From an uncultured Phascolarctobacterium sp. (lineage in GTDB: Bacteria; Bacillota; Negativicutes; Acidaminococcales; Acidaminococcaceae), in assembly GCA_900541915.1 (NCBI GenBank), contig UQLS01000001.1:1-64000 (forward strand): a DNA stretch of 64,000 bases, read 5' to 3'. The position numbers and the translations under genes were made by a program. Below, in pieces: positions 52,141 through 61,464 of this stretch; position 1 is the first letter of the stretch, and each line of letters begins with the position of its first letter. Below the pieces are notes generated by a model. The model ran no database searches. It was not told the DNA's origin and saw only the letters and a program-made list of their open reading frames with translations.

Positions 52141-55100
52141 ATGAGTAGTATCAGAAGAATTTTTGTGGAAAAGAAGGATGCTTTTGCTGTAGAAGCACAT
52201 GGCTTGCTCAGTGATTTACGCAATAATCTGGGGATGACAGGTCTGCAGAACATCCGCATTATTAATCGCTACGATGTTATGGGTCTGAATGATGAAGAAT
52301 TTGCTATGGCAAAAGAACTCGTGTTGTCTGAGCCTCCTGTTGATACTGTAGCTGAAGAATTAACAGTAGCTGAGGGTAATTTTACTTTTGCTGTAGAACT
52401 TCTGCCTGGTCAATATGACCAGAGAGAAGACTTTGCTGAGCAGTGCATTCAGCTGATTACTCAAAAAGAACGCCCGGTTGTAGCTGCAGCCAAGGTATAT
52501 GTTCTGGAAGGTACTCTTACAGAAGAAGAATTTGCTAAAATTAAAGCTTACTGCATTAACCCCATTGAAGCACGTGAAGCAGCTTGGGAGATGCCTGAAA
52601 CTTTGGAAAGCACTTGCGAAGAGCCGGCAAAAATTCAGTCTGTACAAGGCTTTTTAACAATGAGCCGTGACGAAGCGGAAGCTCTGCGTAAAGAAATGGG
52701 CTTGGCAATGAGCCTTGAAGATTTACTGTGGTGCCAGAAATATTTCAATGAAGAGCATCGTGAGCCTACTATTACGGAAATCAGAGTTCTGGACACCTAT
52801 TGGTCCGACCACTGCCGTCATACCACATTTATGACGCAGATTGATGATGTTGAATTTATTCCTGGAGTATATACTAAACCGATTCAGGAAGCATATGACA
52901 AATATATGGCTGCACGTGAAGGCGTGTATGGTGAAAATACCGAAAGACCTATAACTCTTATGGATATTGCGGTTATTGGTATGAAAAAACTGCGTGCAGA
53001 AGGCAAATTGGCTGATCTTGATGTTTCAGAAGAAATCAATGCTTGTTCCATTGTTGTGCCGATAGAAATTGACGGCAAAGAAGAAGAATGGCTTGTAATG
53101 TTCAAAAATGAAACTCATAATCATCCTACGGAGATTGAACCGTTTGGCGGAGCTGCTACCTGTCTGGGCGGTGCAATCCGTGACCCGTTGTCCGGCCGTT
53201 CCTATGTATACCAGGCAATGCGTGTAACCGGTGCTGCTGATCCCAGAGTGCCTGTTGCTGATACTTTGGCTGGCAAACTGCCGCAGCGTAAGATTACTAT
53301 CGGCGCTGCTGCCGGTTACAGCTCTTACGGTAACCAGATTGGTCTTGCTACCGGTCATGTACAGGAATATTATCATGATAAATTTGTAGCAAAACGTATG
53401 GAAGTTGGTGCAGTAATTGGTGCTGCTCCACGCAGTGCAGTAAGACGTGAACGTCCTGCTGCCGGTGATATTGTTATTCTTTTGGGCGGTAAAACTGGCC
53501 GCGACGGCTGCGGCGGTGCAACAGGCTCTTCCAAAGAACATACTGTTGATTCTTTGATGAGCTGCGGTGCAGAAGTACAGAAGGGTAATCCTCCTACCGA
53601 GAGAAAAATTCAGCGTTTGTTCCGCAATCCTGAAGTTACTTCTATGATTAAACGCTGCAACGACTTTGGTGCAGGCGGTGTTTCTGTAGCTATTGGTGAG
53701 CTGACTGACGGATTAGTTATTGATTTGGATAAAGTTCCGAAAAAATATGAAGGCCTTGACGGTACTGAGCTGGCTATTTCTGAATCTCAGGAACGTATGG
53801 CAGTAGTTATTGCTGCAGCTGATAAAGATAAATTCATTGCTTTTGCTGACCAGGAAAATCTTGAAGCAACTGTTGTAGCAGAAGTTTCTGCAGATCCGCG
53901 TCTTGTAATGTACTGGCGTGGTGATAAAATTGTAGATTTGTCCCGTGCTTTCCTTGATACTAACGGTGTTGCACAGCATACTGCTGTTACTGTAGAAGAA
54001 GCTGAGGGAGAAAATATTTTTGAAAAAGTTCCAGAAGTTGTTACAGTAGCTTCTGACATTAAATCTGCATGGCTTAATAACCTTGAACGCCTTAATGTAT
54101 GCAGTCAGAAAGGTTTGTCCGAGCGCTTTGACAGCACCATCGGCCGCGGTACTGTTATGCTGCCGTTTGGTGGTAAAGAGCAGCTGACTCCGTCCGAAGG
54201 TATGGTAGGACGTATACCTGTACTGAATGGCAAAACCACCGCTGCTTCTGTAATGGCTTGTGGCTATAATCCGGAAGTTGCCTGCTGGAGTCCGTTCCAC
54301 GGTGCTATGTATGCTGTAACAGAATCTGTAGTACGTGCAGTAGCTTTGGGTGCAGATCCGTCCAAACTGCGTCTTACTTTACAGGAATACTTCCCGAAAC
54401 TGCATGACAGCGCAAGCTGGGGTCAGCCTTTCAGTGCACTTTTAGGTGCCTTTACTGCTCTTGATGCATTGGAACTGCCTGCTATTGGCGGTAAAGACAG
54501 TATGTCCGGTACTTTTATGGATAAAACTGTTCCTCCGACTTTGGTTTCCTTTGCTGTGGGCGTTATTGATGGCAATAAATCTGTATCTGCTGACTTTAAA
54601 GCAGCAGGGGATAAAGTAATCTTCCTGTCCTGCCCACGTGATAATGCAGAAGTGCCTGATTTTGCAGCTTTGCGTAAAAATCTTACTGCAGTACACAGTG
54701 CAATGGAAGCAGGTAAGATTGCGGCAGCAGCTGCTGTAAAAGACGGCGGTATTGCTGCACTTGTTACTACTATGTGCCTTGGCAATAATTTGGGCTTTGA
54801 ATTCATTAAACCGTTTAATGATACTGACAATCTGTTTACTTTACAGCCTGGCGGTATCGTATTGGAACTTGCTGCTGGCTGTGAACCAGAAGAATTGTTT
54901 GATGGTTTAGATTATATGCTTCTTGGTCATTTGACTGATAAAGCTGAAATCAGCATAAATGATACTGTTATCACTGCAGAAGAAGCTAAGCAGTCTTATA
55001 TGCAGCCTTTACAGGGTATCTTCCCGTATAAGCTGCCTGATACAGAAAGTCCGGCAGATATCTGCCAACCTCTGTATAAAGAAAATCTGCCTTTGACTGC

Positions 55101-55914
55101 GCCGGTTACTATTGCCAAACCTCGCGTATTTATTCCGGTATTCCCCGGCAACAACTGTGAATATGACAGCGCGCGTGCTTTTGAAGATGCAGGTGCAGCA
55201 GCTGAAACCTTTGTAGTACGCAACCTTACTGCACAGGCTGTTGAAGAATCTGTAGAACAGATGGTTAAATACATCAATAATTCTCAGATTATCATGATTC
55301 CGGGTGGTTTCAGTGCTGGTGATGAACCTGACGGCAGCGGCAAATTTATTGCTACCATGTTCAGAAATCCGCGTATTAAAGAAGCCGTAAGCGATTTGCT
55401 GGAAAACCGTGATGGGCTTATCCTTGGTATCTGCAATGGCTTCCAGGCTTTGATTAAACTTGGCCTTGTTCCTTATGGTGAAGTAAGAGATCTGACTGCA
55501 GATTCTCCGACTTTGACCTTTAATACTATTGGCCGCCATATTTCTCAGATTGTAACTACCAGAGTAGTATCTAATAAATCTCCGTGGCTGAGCTGCTGTG
55601 AACCGGGCGATGAACATGCTATTGCTGTTTCTCACGGTGAAGGTCGATTCTATGCTCCGGAAGCTGTTATCAAAGAATTGTTTGCTAACGGTCAGGTTGC
55701 TACTCAGTATGTAGATAATAATGGTATGCCTACCATGAATATGCCGTATAATCCTAACGGTAGTTTGTATGCTATTGAAGGTATTACCAGTCCGGACGGA
55801 CGTGTATTGGGTAAAATGGGCCATACTGAACGTTTTGCTGATGGTCTGTACAGAAATATCTACGGTAACAAAGATCAGATGCTGTTTAAATCCGGTGTTA
55901 ACTACTTCAAATAA
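52141..55914 (+). CDS. purL: Phosphoribosylformylglycinamidine synthase, single-chain PurL
   Basis: PurL converts FGAR and glutamine to FGAM in purine synthesis. The 1257-residue protein is the large single-chain form: N-terminal domain, two AIRS-like halves (with TYWSDHCRHTTF, FKNETHNHPTEIEPFGGAATCLGG and PAIGGKDSMSGT), and a C-terminal class I glutamine amidotransferase domain with PGGFSAGDEPDGSGKF and the nucleophile in LGICNGFQAL. I chose the ATG at 52141, 9 bases after GGGAGG; the ATG at 52135 is only three bases from it. No other pur genes lie nearby, and no PurR or purine riboswitch is seen in the short upstream gap. Confidence 0.96.
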   Translation: MSSIRRIFVEKKDAFAVEAHGLLSDLRNNLGMTGLQNIRIINRYDVMGLNDEEFAMAKELVLSEPPVDTVAEELTVAEGNFTFAVELLPGQYDQREDFAEQCIQLITQKERPVVAAAKVYVLEGTLTEEEFAKIKAYCINPIEAREAAWEMPETLESTCEEPAKIQSVQGFLTMSRDEAEALRKEMGLAMSLEDLLWCQKYFNEEHREPTITEIRVLDTYWSDHCRHTTFMTQIDDVEFIPGVYTKPIQEAYDKYMAAREGVYGENTERPITLMDIAVIGMKKLRAEGKLADLDVSEEINACSIVVPIEIDGKEEEWLVMFKNETHNHPTEIEPFGGAATCLGGAIRDPLSGRSYVYQAMRVTGAADPRVPVADTLAGKLPQRKITIGAAAGYSSYGNQIGLATGHVQEYYHDKFVAKRMEVGAVIGAAPRSAVRRERPAAGDIVILLGGKTGRDGCGGATGSSKEHTVDSLMSCGAEVQKGNPPTERKIQRLFRNPEVTSMIKRCNDFGAGGVSVAIGELTDGLVIDLDKVPKKYEGLDGTELAISESQERMAVVIAAADKDKFIAFADQENLEATVVAEVSADPRLVMYWRGDKIVDLSRAFLDTNGVAQHTAVTVEEAEGENIFEKVPEVVTVASDIKSAWLNNLERLNVCSQKGLSERFDSTIGRGTVMLPFGGKEQLTPSEGMVGRIPVLNGKTTAASVMACGYNPEVACWSPFHGAMYAVTESVVRAVALGADPSKLRLTLQEYFPKLHDSASWGQPFSALLGAFTALDALELPAIGGKDSMSGTFMDKTVPPTLVSFAVGVIDGNKSVSADFKAAGDKVIFLSCPRDNAEVPDFAALRKNLTAVHSAMEAGKIAAAAAVKDGGIAALVTTMCLGNNLGFEFIKPFNDTDNLFTLQPGGIVLELAAGCEPEELFDGLDYMLLGHLTDKAEISINDTVITAEEAKQSYMQPLQGIFPYKLPDTESPADICQPLYKENLPLTAPVTIAKPRVFIPVFPGNNCEYDSARAFEDAGAAAETFVVRNLTAQAVEESVEQMVKYINNSQIIMIPGGFSAGDEPDGSGKFIATMFRNPRIKEAVSDLLENRDGLILGICNGFQALIKLGLVPYGEVRDLTADSPTLTFNTIGRHISQIVTTRVVSNKSPWLSCCEPGDEHAIAVSHGEGRFYAPEAVIKELFANGQVATQYVDNNGMPTMNMPYNPNGSLYAIEGITSPDGRVLGKMGHTERFADGLYRNIYGNKDQMLFKSGVNYFK

Positions 55915-55960
55915 TAAAAATAGACGGTGTTCTTAATGAAAGCACTGCCATAAACAAATA

Positions 55961-55998
55961 AAAAACCTCTGAATCAATAAATGGTTCAGAGGTTTTGT
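55961..55998. terminator. Bidirectional terminator between purL and the Arc-type gene
   Basis: A 12-bp stem AAAACCTCTGAA/TTCAGAGGTTTT with A and T flanks serves both convergent genes. Confidence 0.92.
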
Positions 55999-56253
55999 TT
56001 ATTTATTTTTATCAAGTTTGAAAAGCATATCCATTGGCATGTCTGGATAAGGTTCTATATCAGTATGTTTTTTGCTGGGCTGTTCTTCTTCAGTAAGCTG
56101 GATACGCCCGCATTTACGCTCGTAATCATCTACGACCCATTTGAGGATTTGTTCAATTTCTTTATTCAGCGAGCGGCCGTTATTTTTGGCGATATGCTTC
56201 ATTTTATTCATAATTATAGGATGTATGCGCATGGTAAAACGTGCTTCGTCCAT
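55999..56253 (-). CDS. Arc-type ribbon-helix-helix DNA-binding protein
   Basis: This 84-residue protein has the Arc/MetJ-like pattern: a short beta strand (RFTMRIHP), helix A (IIMNKMKHIAKNNG), a turn and helix B (RSLNKEIEQILKWVVDDY), then an acidic tail (about residues 50-84). RHH repressors bind as dimers to short tandem half-sites. It is divergent from the M16C protease gene and a tandem 10-bp repeat lies between them, suggesting autoregulation or protease control. It has a GGAGGG Shine-Dalgarno. Confidence 0.85.
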   Translation of the reverse strand: MDEARFTMRIHPIIMNKMKHIAKNNGRSLNKEIEQILKWVVDDYERKCGRIQLTEEEQPSKKHTDIEPYPDMPMDMLFKLDKNK

Positions 56254-56300
56254 TTTAATCCCTCCAGTGACATCATAATAACACTAATCTTTCCAACCTT

Positions 56301-56320
56301 AATTATAGGCAATTATAGCT
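56301..56320. repeat. Tandem 10-bp repeat, possible RHH operator
   Basis: AATTATAGGC (56301-56310) is directly followed by AATTATAGCT (56311-56320); eight of ten bases are identical. It lies between the divergent Arc-type gene and the M16C gene. Ten-base spacing, one DNA turn, is usual for RHH tandem binding; the function is inferred. Confidence 0.55.
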
Positions 56321-56345
56321 GCTTACGCAAGTATTCACACAGATT

Positions 56346-56376
56346 TTGAGATTTTAGCTGTCAGATATGGTAAAAT
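56346..56376 (+). promoter_or_regulatory. Promoter of the M16C protease gene
   Basis: TTGAGA (56346-56351) lies 19 bases before TAAAAT (56371-56376), with TG one base before the -10 (TGGTAAAAT, extended -10). It is 28 bases upstream of the start. Confidence 0.5.
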
Positions 56377-56403
56377 AAAAAGAAAAACTTAACGGAGGTA
56401 ACG

Positions 56404-59328
56404 ATGAAGTTAGAAGTAAGTAATATATATCATGGCTTTCAGGTTCTGCAGCAGGATCATATAGAAGAAATAAATGCTGAAGCATATTTACTGGAGCACG
56501 TTAATAGCGGTGCAAGGTTGTTTTATTTAGGCTGTGCTGATGATAATAAAGTATTTTCCATATCTTTCCGTACACCGCCTAATGATGATACCGGCGTTGC
56601 TCATATTTTGGAACATTCTTCTTTATGTGGTTCCAGAAAATATCATTTAAAAGAGCCTTTTGTAGAATTGGTGAAAGGTTCTATGAATACTTTTCTCAAT
56701 GCAATGACTTATCCGGACAAGACTATGTATCCTGTAGCCAGCCGTAATGATAAGGATTTCCGCAATTTGATGGATGTATATCTGGATGCGGTATTTTATC
56801 CGTTAATCTATGAAAATAAATATACTTTGCGTCAGGAAGGCTGGCACTATAATTTAGAAAGCCTTGATGGTGAGCTGTGTTATAACGGCGTAGTGTACAA
56901 CGAAATGAAGGGTGTTTATTCTTCTCCGGATGCGCTGTTGGAAAATGAAGCAATGAAGGCACTTTTTCCTGCAACGCCGTATCGCTTTGAATCCGGCGGA
57001 CATCCTGATGCTATACCGCAGCTGACACAGGAGGCTTTTGAAGCCTTTCACAAGACTTATTACAGCCCGGAAAATTCCTTTATTTATTTATATGGCGATA
57101 TGGATATTGATGATACCCTGGCATATCTTGACAGAGAATATTTATCTGCCTTTAAGAAGACTGGTGATGTTGACTCCAATATCAGACTGCAAGAGCCTTT
57201 GAGCAGAACTCAGGAGGTAGAAGCTTTTTATCCGGTTGACAGCAGTGAAGATTTAACGGCTAAAACCTATCATGAATTATCTATTGTTACTGGCTGTGCA
57301 AGGGATGTAAAAACTTCCATGGCGCTGCGCATTTTGGAAGGGGTATTGCTGGAATCAGAATCTTCTCCGTTGCGTCGTGCACTTTTAGAGGCTAAGCTTG
57401 GACAGAGCGTAAGCGGCAGTTACGTAGGCAGTTTGCTGCAGCCGGTTATGAGCATCAAAGTTTCCGGCAGTGAATACGAGCTGAAAGATAAATTTATCAG
57501 TGTTGTTTACAAGACTTTGCAGCAGCTGACTATGGATGGCGTTGACAAGAAGCTGCTGGAAGGTGCTTTGAATGCAGCAGAATTTAAACTTAGGGAAGCT
57601 GATTTCGGAGTTTACCCCAAAGGACTTATTTATGGCATCGGTATTATGGATAACTGGCTTTATGGCGGTAATCCTGTAGATGGCCTGCGCTATGACAATA
57701 TCCTTAAGGAACTGCGCGAAGGTATCAATAACGGTTATTTTGAACGTCTGATTGAAAATTATTTGCTGGATAACACTCATAAAGTAGTGGTAACATTGCG
57801 CCCGCAGCCTGGCAAGGAAGAAAAAGATAATGCTGCTGCTGTTGCTGCTATGGCTGAGTTGAAAGCTGCTATGAATAAAGAGGTGCTTGAGCAGCACATT
57901 GCTGATTGTGCAGAGCTGCACAGAAGACAGGCTCTTCCTGATGCGCCGGAAGATTTAGCATCCATCCCCATATTGCAGCGCAGTGATATACGCAGAGAAG
58001 TAGAGAAATTTGTTATGCAGGAAGAGCAGGCTGATGGTGGTAAAATTCTGTATTTGCCTGCATCTGCTCATAATATTGCTTATCTTAACTGGTATTTTGA
58101 TATGACAGGCGTAGCAAAGGAGATGCTGCCGTATTGTTATCTGCTGGCTGACGTACTGGGTAAATTCAATACTAAGCGCTATACTTATGAAGAAATTGCT
58201 ACTGAGAGCATTATGTATACCGGTGGTGTTGCTTTTAATGTAAGAGCAGTATCCGATGCAGAAGATGCTGATAAATATAAAATTTACTTTACAATGAAAG
58301 CTAAAGTAATGGCAGAAAATCTGCCTAAGCTTTTTGATATTTTAACTGCCGTAGCAAGAGAAACTTCCTTTGAGGATTTATCCAGACTACGTGATTTGGT
58401 AGATGAAGTTAAGTCTGACTGGGATGATAATTTCTTTAACCGCGGACAGAATGTAGCGATTTCCAGATTGTATTCATATACATCGGCAGCGGCAAGAGTT
58501 AATGAGCAGGATCAGTTCAGCTATTATCAGTTTATCAAAGCGCTGGCAGATAATTTTGACAGCAGGGGACAGGAAGCCCTTGATATTCTGAAAAAACTGC
58601 CGTCGGTATTCTTCCATAAAAATGGTTATATTTTTGCTTACTCCTGTGATGAAGCAAATAAAGAGCAGGTACGCAGTATGGCAGAAGAATTTAATCAAGA
58701 GCTGCCAGATTCTGACGTAGCTGGTACTGTTCCTGATGTAATTGCCTGCGGAGATGTAAACGAGGCGATTACAACTGCAGGTAAGGTACAATATGTTGCT
58801 GCAGGCGGTAATTTTATCAAGCACGGACATCGTTTTACCGGAGCTATGCGCGTACTGGAAACTATCCTGCGCTATGAATATCTTTGGACTAAGATTCGCA
58901 TTCAGGGAGGAGCTTACGGCGCTACAGCACGTTTTGAAATGAATGGACTGGGTGTTTTTGCTTCTTATCGTGATCCTAAGCTGAAAGAATCACTGCAGGC
59001 ATATCAGGGCTTGGCTGCATGGTTGCGTAAGGCAGATTTTACTGAACGAGAATTAGATAAATATGTGATAGGTACCATTAGCGGCATGGATGTACCCTTA
59101 ACTAACTCTATGCGTCTTGATACAGCTGTAAATATTTTCTTAAAACAAGTTTCTGATTCGCGTCGTCAGCAGACACGTGATGAAGTATTGCAGGTTACGA
59201 ATAAGGATTTGCAGAATTTAGGACAGATTGTTGAAGATATGTTAAGCGATGGTTATATCTGTGTGGTTGGCGGCAAGCAGATTATTGAAGGCAACAGCAG
59301 TTTGTTCAATAAAGTAATAAATATCTAA
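56404..59328 (+). CDS. M16C metallopeptidase (PreP/Cym1-like)
   Basis: This 974-residue protein is a single-chain M16C peptidase like mitochondrial presequence protease and bacterial insulinase homologues. The inverted zinc motif is H67-I-L-E70-H71 (GVAHILEHSSLCGSRKY) and the distal Glu lies in VVYNEMKG. The N-terminal FRTPPNDDTGV and the C-terminal GGAYGA motif (IRIQGGAYGATARF) match. It degrades unstructured peptides in an enclosed chamber; it has no signal peptide, so a cytosolic role is expected. Start after ACGGAGG. It ends with a terminator. Confidence 0.92.
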   Translation: MKLEVSNIYHGFQVLQQDHIEEINAEAYLLEHVNSGARLFYLGCADDNKVFSISFRTPPNDDTGVAHILEHSSLCGSRKYHLKEPFVELVKGSMNTFLNAMTYPDKTMYPVASRNDKDFRNLMDVYLDAVFYPLIYENKYTLRQEGWHYNLESLDGELCYNGVVYNEMKGVYSSPDALLENEAMKALFPATPYRFESGGHPDAIPQLTQEAFEAFHKTYYSPENSFIYLYGDMDIDDTLAYLDREYLSAFKKTGDVDSNIRLQEPLSRTQEVEAFYPVDSSEDLTAKTYHELSIVTGCARDVKTSMALRILEGVLLESESSPLRRALLEAKLGQSVSGSYVGSLLQPVMSIKVSGSEYELKDKFISVVYKTLQQLTMDGVDKKLLEGALNAAEFKLREADFGVYPKGLIYGIGIMDNWLYGGNPVDGLRYDNILKELREGINNGYFERLIENYLLDNTHKVVVTLRPQPGKEEKDNAAAVAAMAELKAAMNKEVLEQHIADCAELHRRQALPDAPEDLASIPILQRSDIRREVEKFVMQEEQADGGKILYLPASAHNIAYLNWYFDMTGVAKEMLPYCYLLADVLGKFNTKRYTYEEIATESIMYTGGVAFNVRAVSDAEDADKYKIYFTMKAKVMAENLPKLFDILTAVARETSFEDLSRLRDLVDEVKSDWDDNFFNRGQNVAISRLYSYTSAAARVNEQDQFSYYQFIKALADNFDSRGQEALDILKKLPSVFFHKNGYIFAYSCDEANKEQVRSMAEEFNQELPDSDVAGTVPDVIACGDVNEAITTAGKVQYVAAGGNFIKHGHRFTGAMRVLETILRYEYLWTKIRIQGGAYGATARFEMNGLGVFASYRDPKLKESLQAYQGLAAWLRKADFTERELDKYVIGTISGMDVPLTNSMRLDTAVNIFLKQVSDSRRQQTRDEVLQVTNKDLQNLGQIVEDMLSDGYICVVGGKQIIEGNSSLFNKVINI

Positions 59329-59337
59329 GTAAATAAA

Positions 59338-59378
59338 AATAAAACGGAGGTCAGTTTTAAACTGACCTCCGTTTTTAT
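59338..59378. terminator. Bidirectional terminator between the M16C gene and hydF
   Basis: A nearly perfect long palindrome (AAAACGGAGGTCAGTT with AACTGACCTCCGTTTT) has A and T flanks; serves both convergent genes. Confidence 0.94.
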
Positions 59379-59388
59379 TTTTTAGAAT

Positions 59389-60603
59389 TTACAATAATCC
59401 TGCAATATCCGGCAGGGGAGCAATACTGCGTTTTAAAATACCGTTGATATGAGCAATAAGAATGCCATAATTAGTCATAGGTACATTTTGTTCAGCTGCA
59501 CATTTATAGCGGTAAAGCATTTCACGGTCATTAAGCATACAGCCGCCGCAATGAACAATCATTTTGTATGGGGAAAGGTCCAGAGGAAATTCTGTACCGC
59601 TGGTGAAAACAAATTCTGGATTTTTGCCTGTATACTTTTTAATCCAGCCAGGCAGCTTCACTGTTCCGATATCATTACACTGACGATGGTGAGTACAGCC
59701 TTCACTGATAAGAATGTTATCGCCATCCTGTATGTTTTGCAGAGCTTTAACACCAGCTACTGCATTAGCAAGACTGCCTTTATAACGGGCAAAGAGGATG
59801 GAAAAAGACGTTAAGGGAATAGAAGGGCCTGCGATATTGGCAACAGCGCCAAAAGCCTGACTATCTGTAATGATTAGGCGAGGAGGATTTTTGAGCTGTG
59901 CTAAAGCCTCTGCCAGCTGACTTTCCTGTACAACCATAGCAATAGCGTTATGGTCAAGGACATTGCGTAGTACCTGCTGCTGCGGCAGAATAAGGCGGCC
60001 TTTGGGAGCAGCATTGTCTATAGGAGTAACTAATACGACAGTATCAAGGGGCTGCAATAAATCGCCAACCAGTTCGCGCGGTTTGGTTTCTGGTAACAGT
60101 TTGGGCAGCAGCTCTTTAAGTTCATGAATATGTTCACCTGATTGGGCACTTATGAATAAATATGGAATAGTGAGATTTTTTATAAGTTTTTGCTGCTGCT
60201 CGTCAGTAATGGAATCACTCTTATTAAAAACTAATAAAAATGGTATATTCTTGCTTTTTATATGAGCAAGTAATTCTTTATCTTCGGTAGTAAGACCGTT
60301 TGCAGAGTCAACAACGAGGACAGCAATATCTGTTTTATTAAGCACCTGATAAGCTTTTTGAATACGTAGCTTGCCAAGTTCCCCTTCATCATCAATGCCG
60401 GGAGTATCAATCATCATTACCGGACCCAGAGGTAATAATTCCATAGCTTTATAGACGGGATCGGTTGTAGTACCCTTAACATCGCTGACAATGGCAAGGT
60501 TTTGACTGGTTAAGGCGTTGATAAGACTGGATTTACCGGCATTACGTCTGCCAAAGATGCCTATATGGATTCGGTCGGCAGAAGGAGTAGAATTTAGGCT
60601 CAT
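59389..60603 (-). CDS. hydF: [FeFe]-hydrogenase H-cluster maturation GTPase HydF
   Basis: HydF is the scaffold on which the diiron subcluster of [FeFe]-hydrogenase is built before transfer to HydA. The 404-residue protein has an N-terminal GTPase domain (P-loop GRRNAGKSSLINAL near residue 18, DTPGIDD, NKSD), a dimerisation domain and a C-terminal cluster-binding domain with the ligands CTH and HCGGC (CxH...HCxxC). No hydE, hydG or hydA is in the window, so the other genes must be elsewhere if the enzyme works. It suggests a fermentative anaerobe that makes or uses H2. Confidence 0.95.
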   Translation of the reverse strand: MSLNSTPSADRIHIGIFGRRNAGKSSLINALTSQNLAIVSDVKGTTTDPVYKAMELLPLGPVMMIDTPGIDDEGELGKLRIQKAYQVLNKTDIAVLVVDSANGLTTEDKELLAHIKSKNIPFLLVFNKSDSITDEQQQKLIKNLTIPYLFISAQSGEHIHELKELLPKLLPETKPRELVGDLLQPLDTVVLVTPIDNAAPKGRLILPQQQVLRNVLDHNAIAMVVQESQLAEALAQLKNPPRLIITDSQAFGAVANIAGPSIPLTSFSILFARYKGSLANAVAGVKALQNIQDGDNILISEGCTHHRQCNDIGTVKLPGWIKKYTGKNPEFVFTSGTEFPLDLSPYKMIVHCGGCMLNDREMLYRYKCAAEQNVPMTNYGILIAHINGILKRSIAPLPDIAGLL

Positions 60604-60723
60604 ACGATTACCTCCTAATACGCTGAAAGTACTTTATTTATATTAAATAAGTATGAAATAAAATGTTTAAAAATAAGAATTATTGCATAATACTAAAAGC
60701 TGAGAAAATTTGTGTAACAGATA

Positions 60724-60751
60724 TTGACGGAGCACTATTTTTGCATATATA
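60724..60751 (+). promoter_or_regulatory. Promoter of the acetate/succinate permease gene
   Basis: TTGACG (60724-60729) is followed after 16 bases by TATATA (60746-60751). The expected start of transcription (near 60758) falls inside the palindrome at 60755. Confidence 0.65.
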
Positions 60752-60754
60752 TTT

Positions 60755-60766
60755 ATTGTATACAAT
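60755..60766. promoter_or_regulatory. GntR/FadR-type palindromic operator
   Basis: ATTGTATACAAT is a perfect 12-base palindrome fitting the TNGTNNNACNA-type core used by FadR-subfamily GntR regulators (TTGTATACAA). It overlaps the predicted transcription start of the permease gene, a repressor position. A small GTGC/GCAC hairpin follows (60767-60778). No regulator gene is adjacent. Confidence 0.55.
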
Positions 60767-60804
60767 GTGCAAAAGCACAAAACCATTAAAAAGGAGGCGT
60801 ATTA

Positions 60805-61422
60805 ATGAATACCAATTCTACGCAGCATTTTCAACTTTCTGTAGCAGACCCGACTCCGTTAGGATTATTTGGCCTGGCCGTTGTCACTATGGTGGCTTCG
60901 GCACAAAAAATGGGCATTGTTTCGGATGTATCATGGGTACTTCCGTGGGCTTTATTCTGCGGTTCATTAGCGCAAATCATTGCCGGTATCCTTGATTATT
61001 GTCACAGAAATATTTTTGGAGCCACTATTTTCTCTGCATTTGGCCTGTTTTGGGCAGCAGTAGGTATGAGCTGGATGATTAAAGCAGGTTCTTTTGGTGC
61101 AGGATTGAGCGCCGGGGTTGATGCTAAGGCTATAGGATTTGCATTTTTTGCTTTTTTCCTGTTTGCTTGTATCGGCACTATAGCAGCTTCTTCTGCTAAT
61201 CTGTTTTTATTTGTAGATATGGTATTGATTGATATCCTGTTAATCTGCCTGGCACTTGATGCCTGGAAGATTGGGGGACATGCGCCTCATGCTATAGCTG
61301 CTTACTCTGAGATGGCAATTTCTTTATTATCCATGTATGGTGCAGGAGCAGCTTTTCTGAATAATTTTTATGGCAGAACTTTCTGGCCATTGGGTGCTCC
61401 GATAAATAAGTGGAAACAATAA
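60805..61422 (+). CDS. Acetate/succinate uptake transporter (GPR1/FUN34/SatP family)
   Basis: This 205-residue membrane protein has six hydrophobic helices and the family signature near the start, DPTPLGLFGLA (usually NPAPLGLxxF), followed by AQIIAGILDYCHRNIFGAT and FSAFGLFWAAVGMSWM. SatP of E. coli takes up acetate and succinate. Strong SD (AAAAAGGAGG). It has a promoter with a palindrome (60755-60766) and ends with a bidirectional terminator shared with pncB. Succinate or acetate import would fit a succinate-using anaerobe; this is inference. Confidence 0.88.
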   Translation: MNTNSTQHFQLSVADPTPLGLFGLAVVTMVASAQKMGIVSDVSWVLPWALFCGSLAQIIAGILDYCHRNIFGATIFSAFGLFWAAVGMSWMIKAGSFGAGLSAGVDAKAIGFAFFAFFLFACIGTIAASSANLFLFVDMVLIDILLICLALDAWKIGGHAPHAIAAYSEMAISLLSMYGAGAAFLNNFYGRTFWPLGAPINKWKQ

Positions 61423-61429
61423 TGATATA

Positions 61430-61460
61430 ATAAAAGCACTGCCGAAGCAGTGCTTTTATT
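61430..61460. terminator. Bidirectional terminator between the permease gene and pncB
   Basis: A perfect 11-bp stem AAAAGCACTGC/GCAGTGCTTTT with loop CGAA has A/T flanks; serves both convergent genes. Confidence 0.93.
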
Positions 61461-61464
61461 TATT

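Noticed and set aside
60695..60720. CTGAGA-like start of a TPP riboswitch before the permease
   Set aside because: Only the hexamer is present; the rest of the THI-box core is missing and the gene is not a thiamine gene. No THI-box was found upstream of thiD either.
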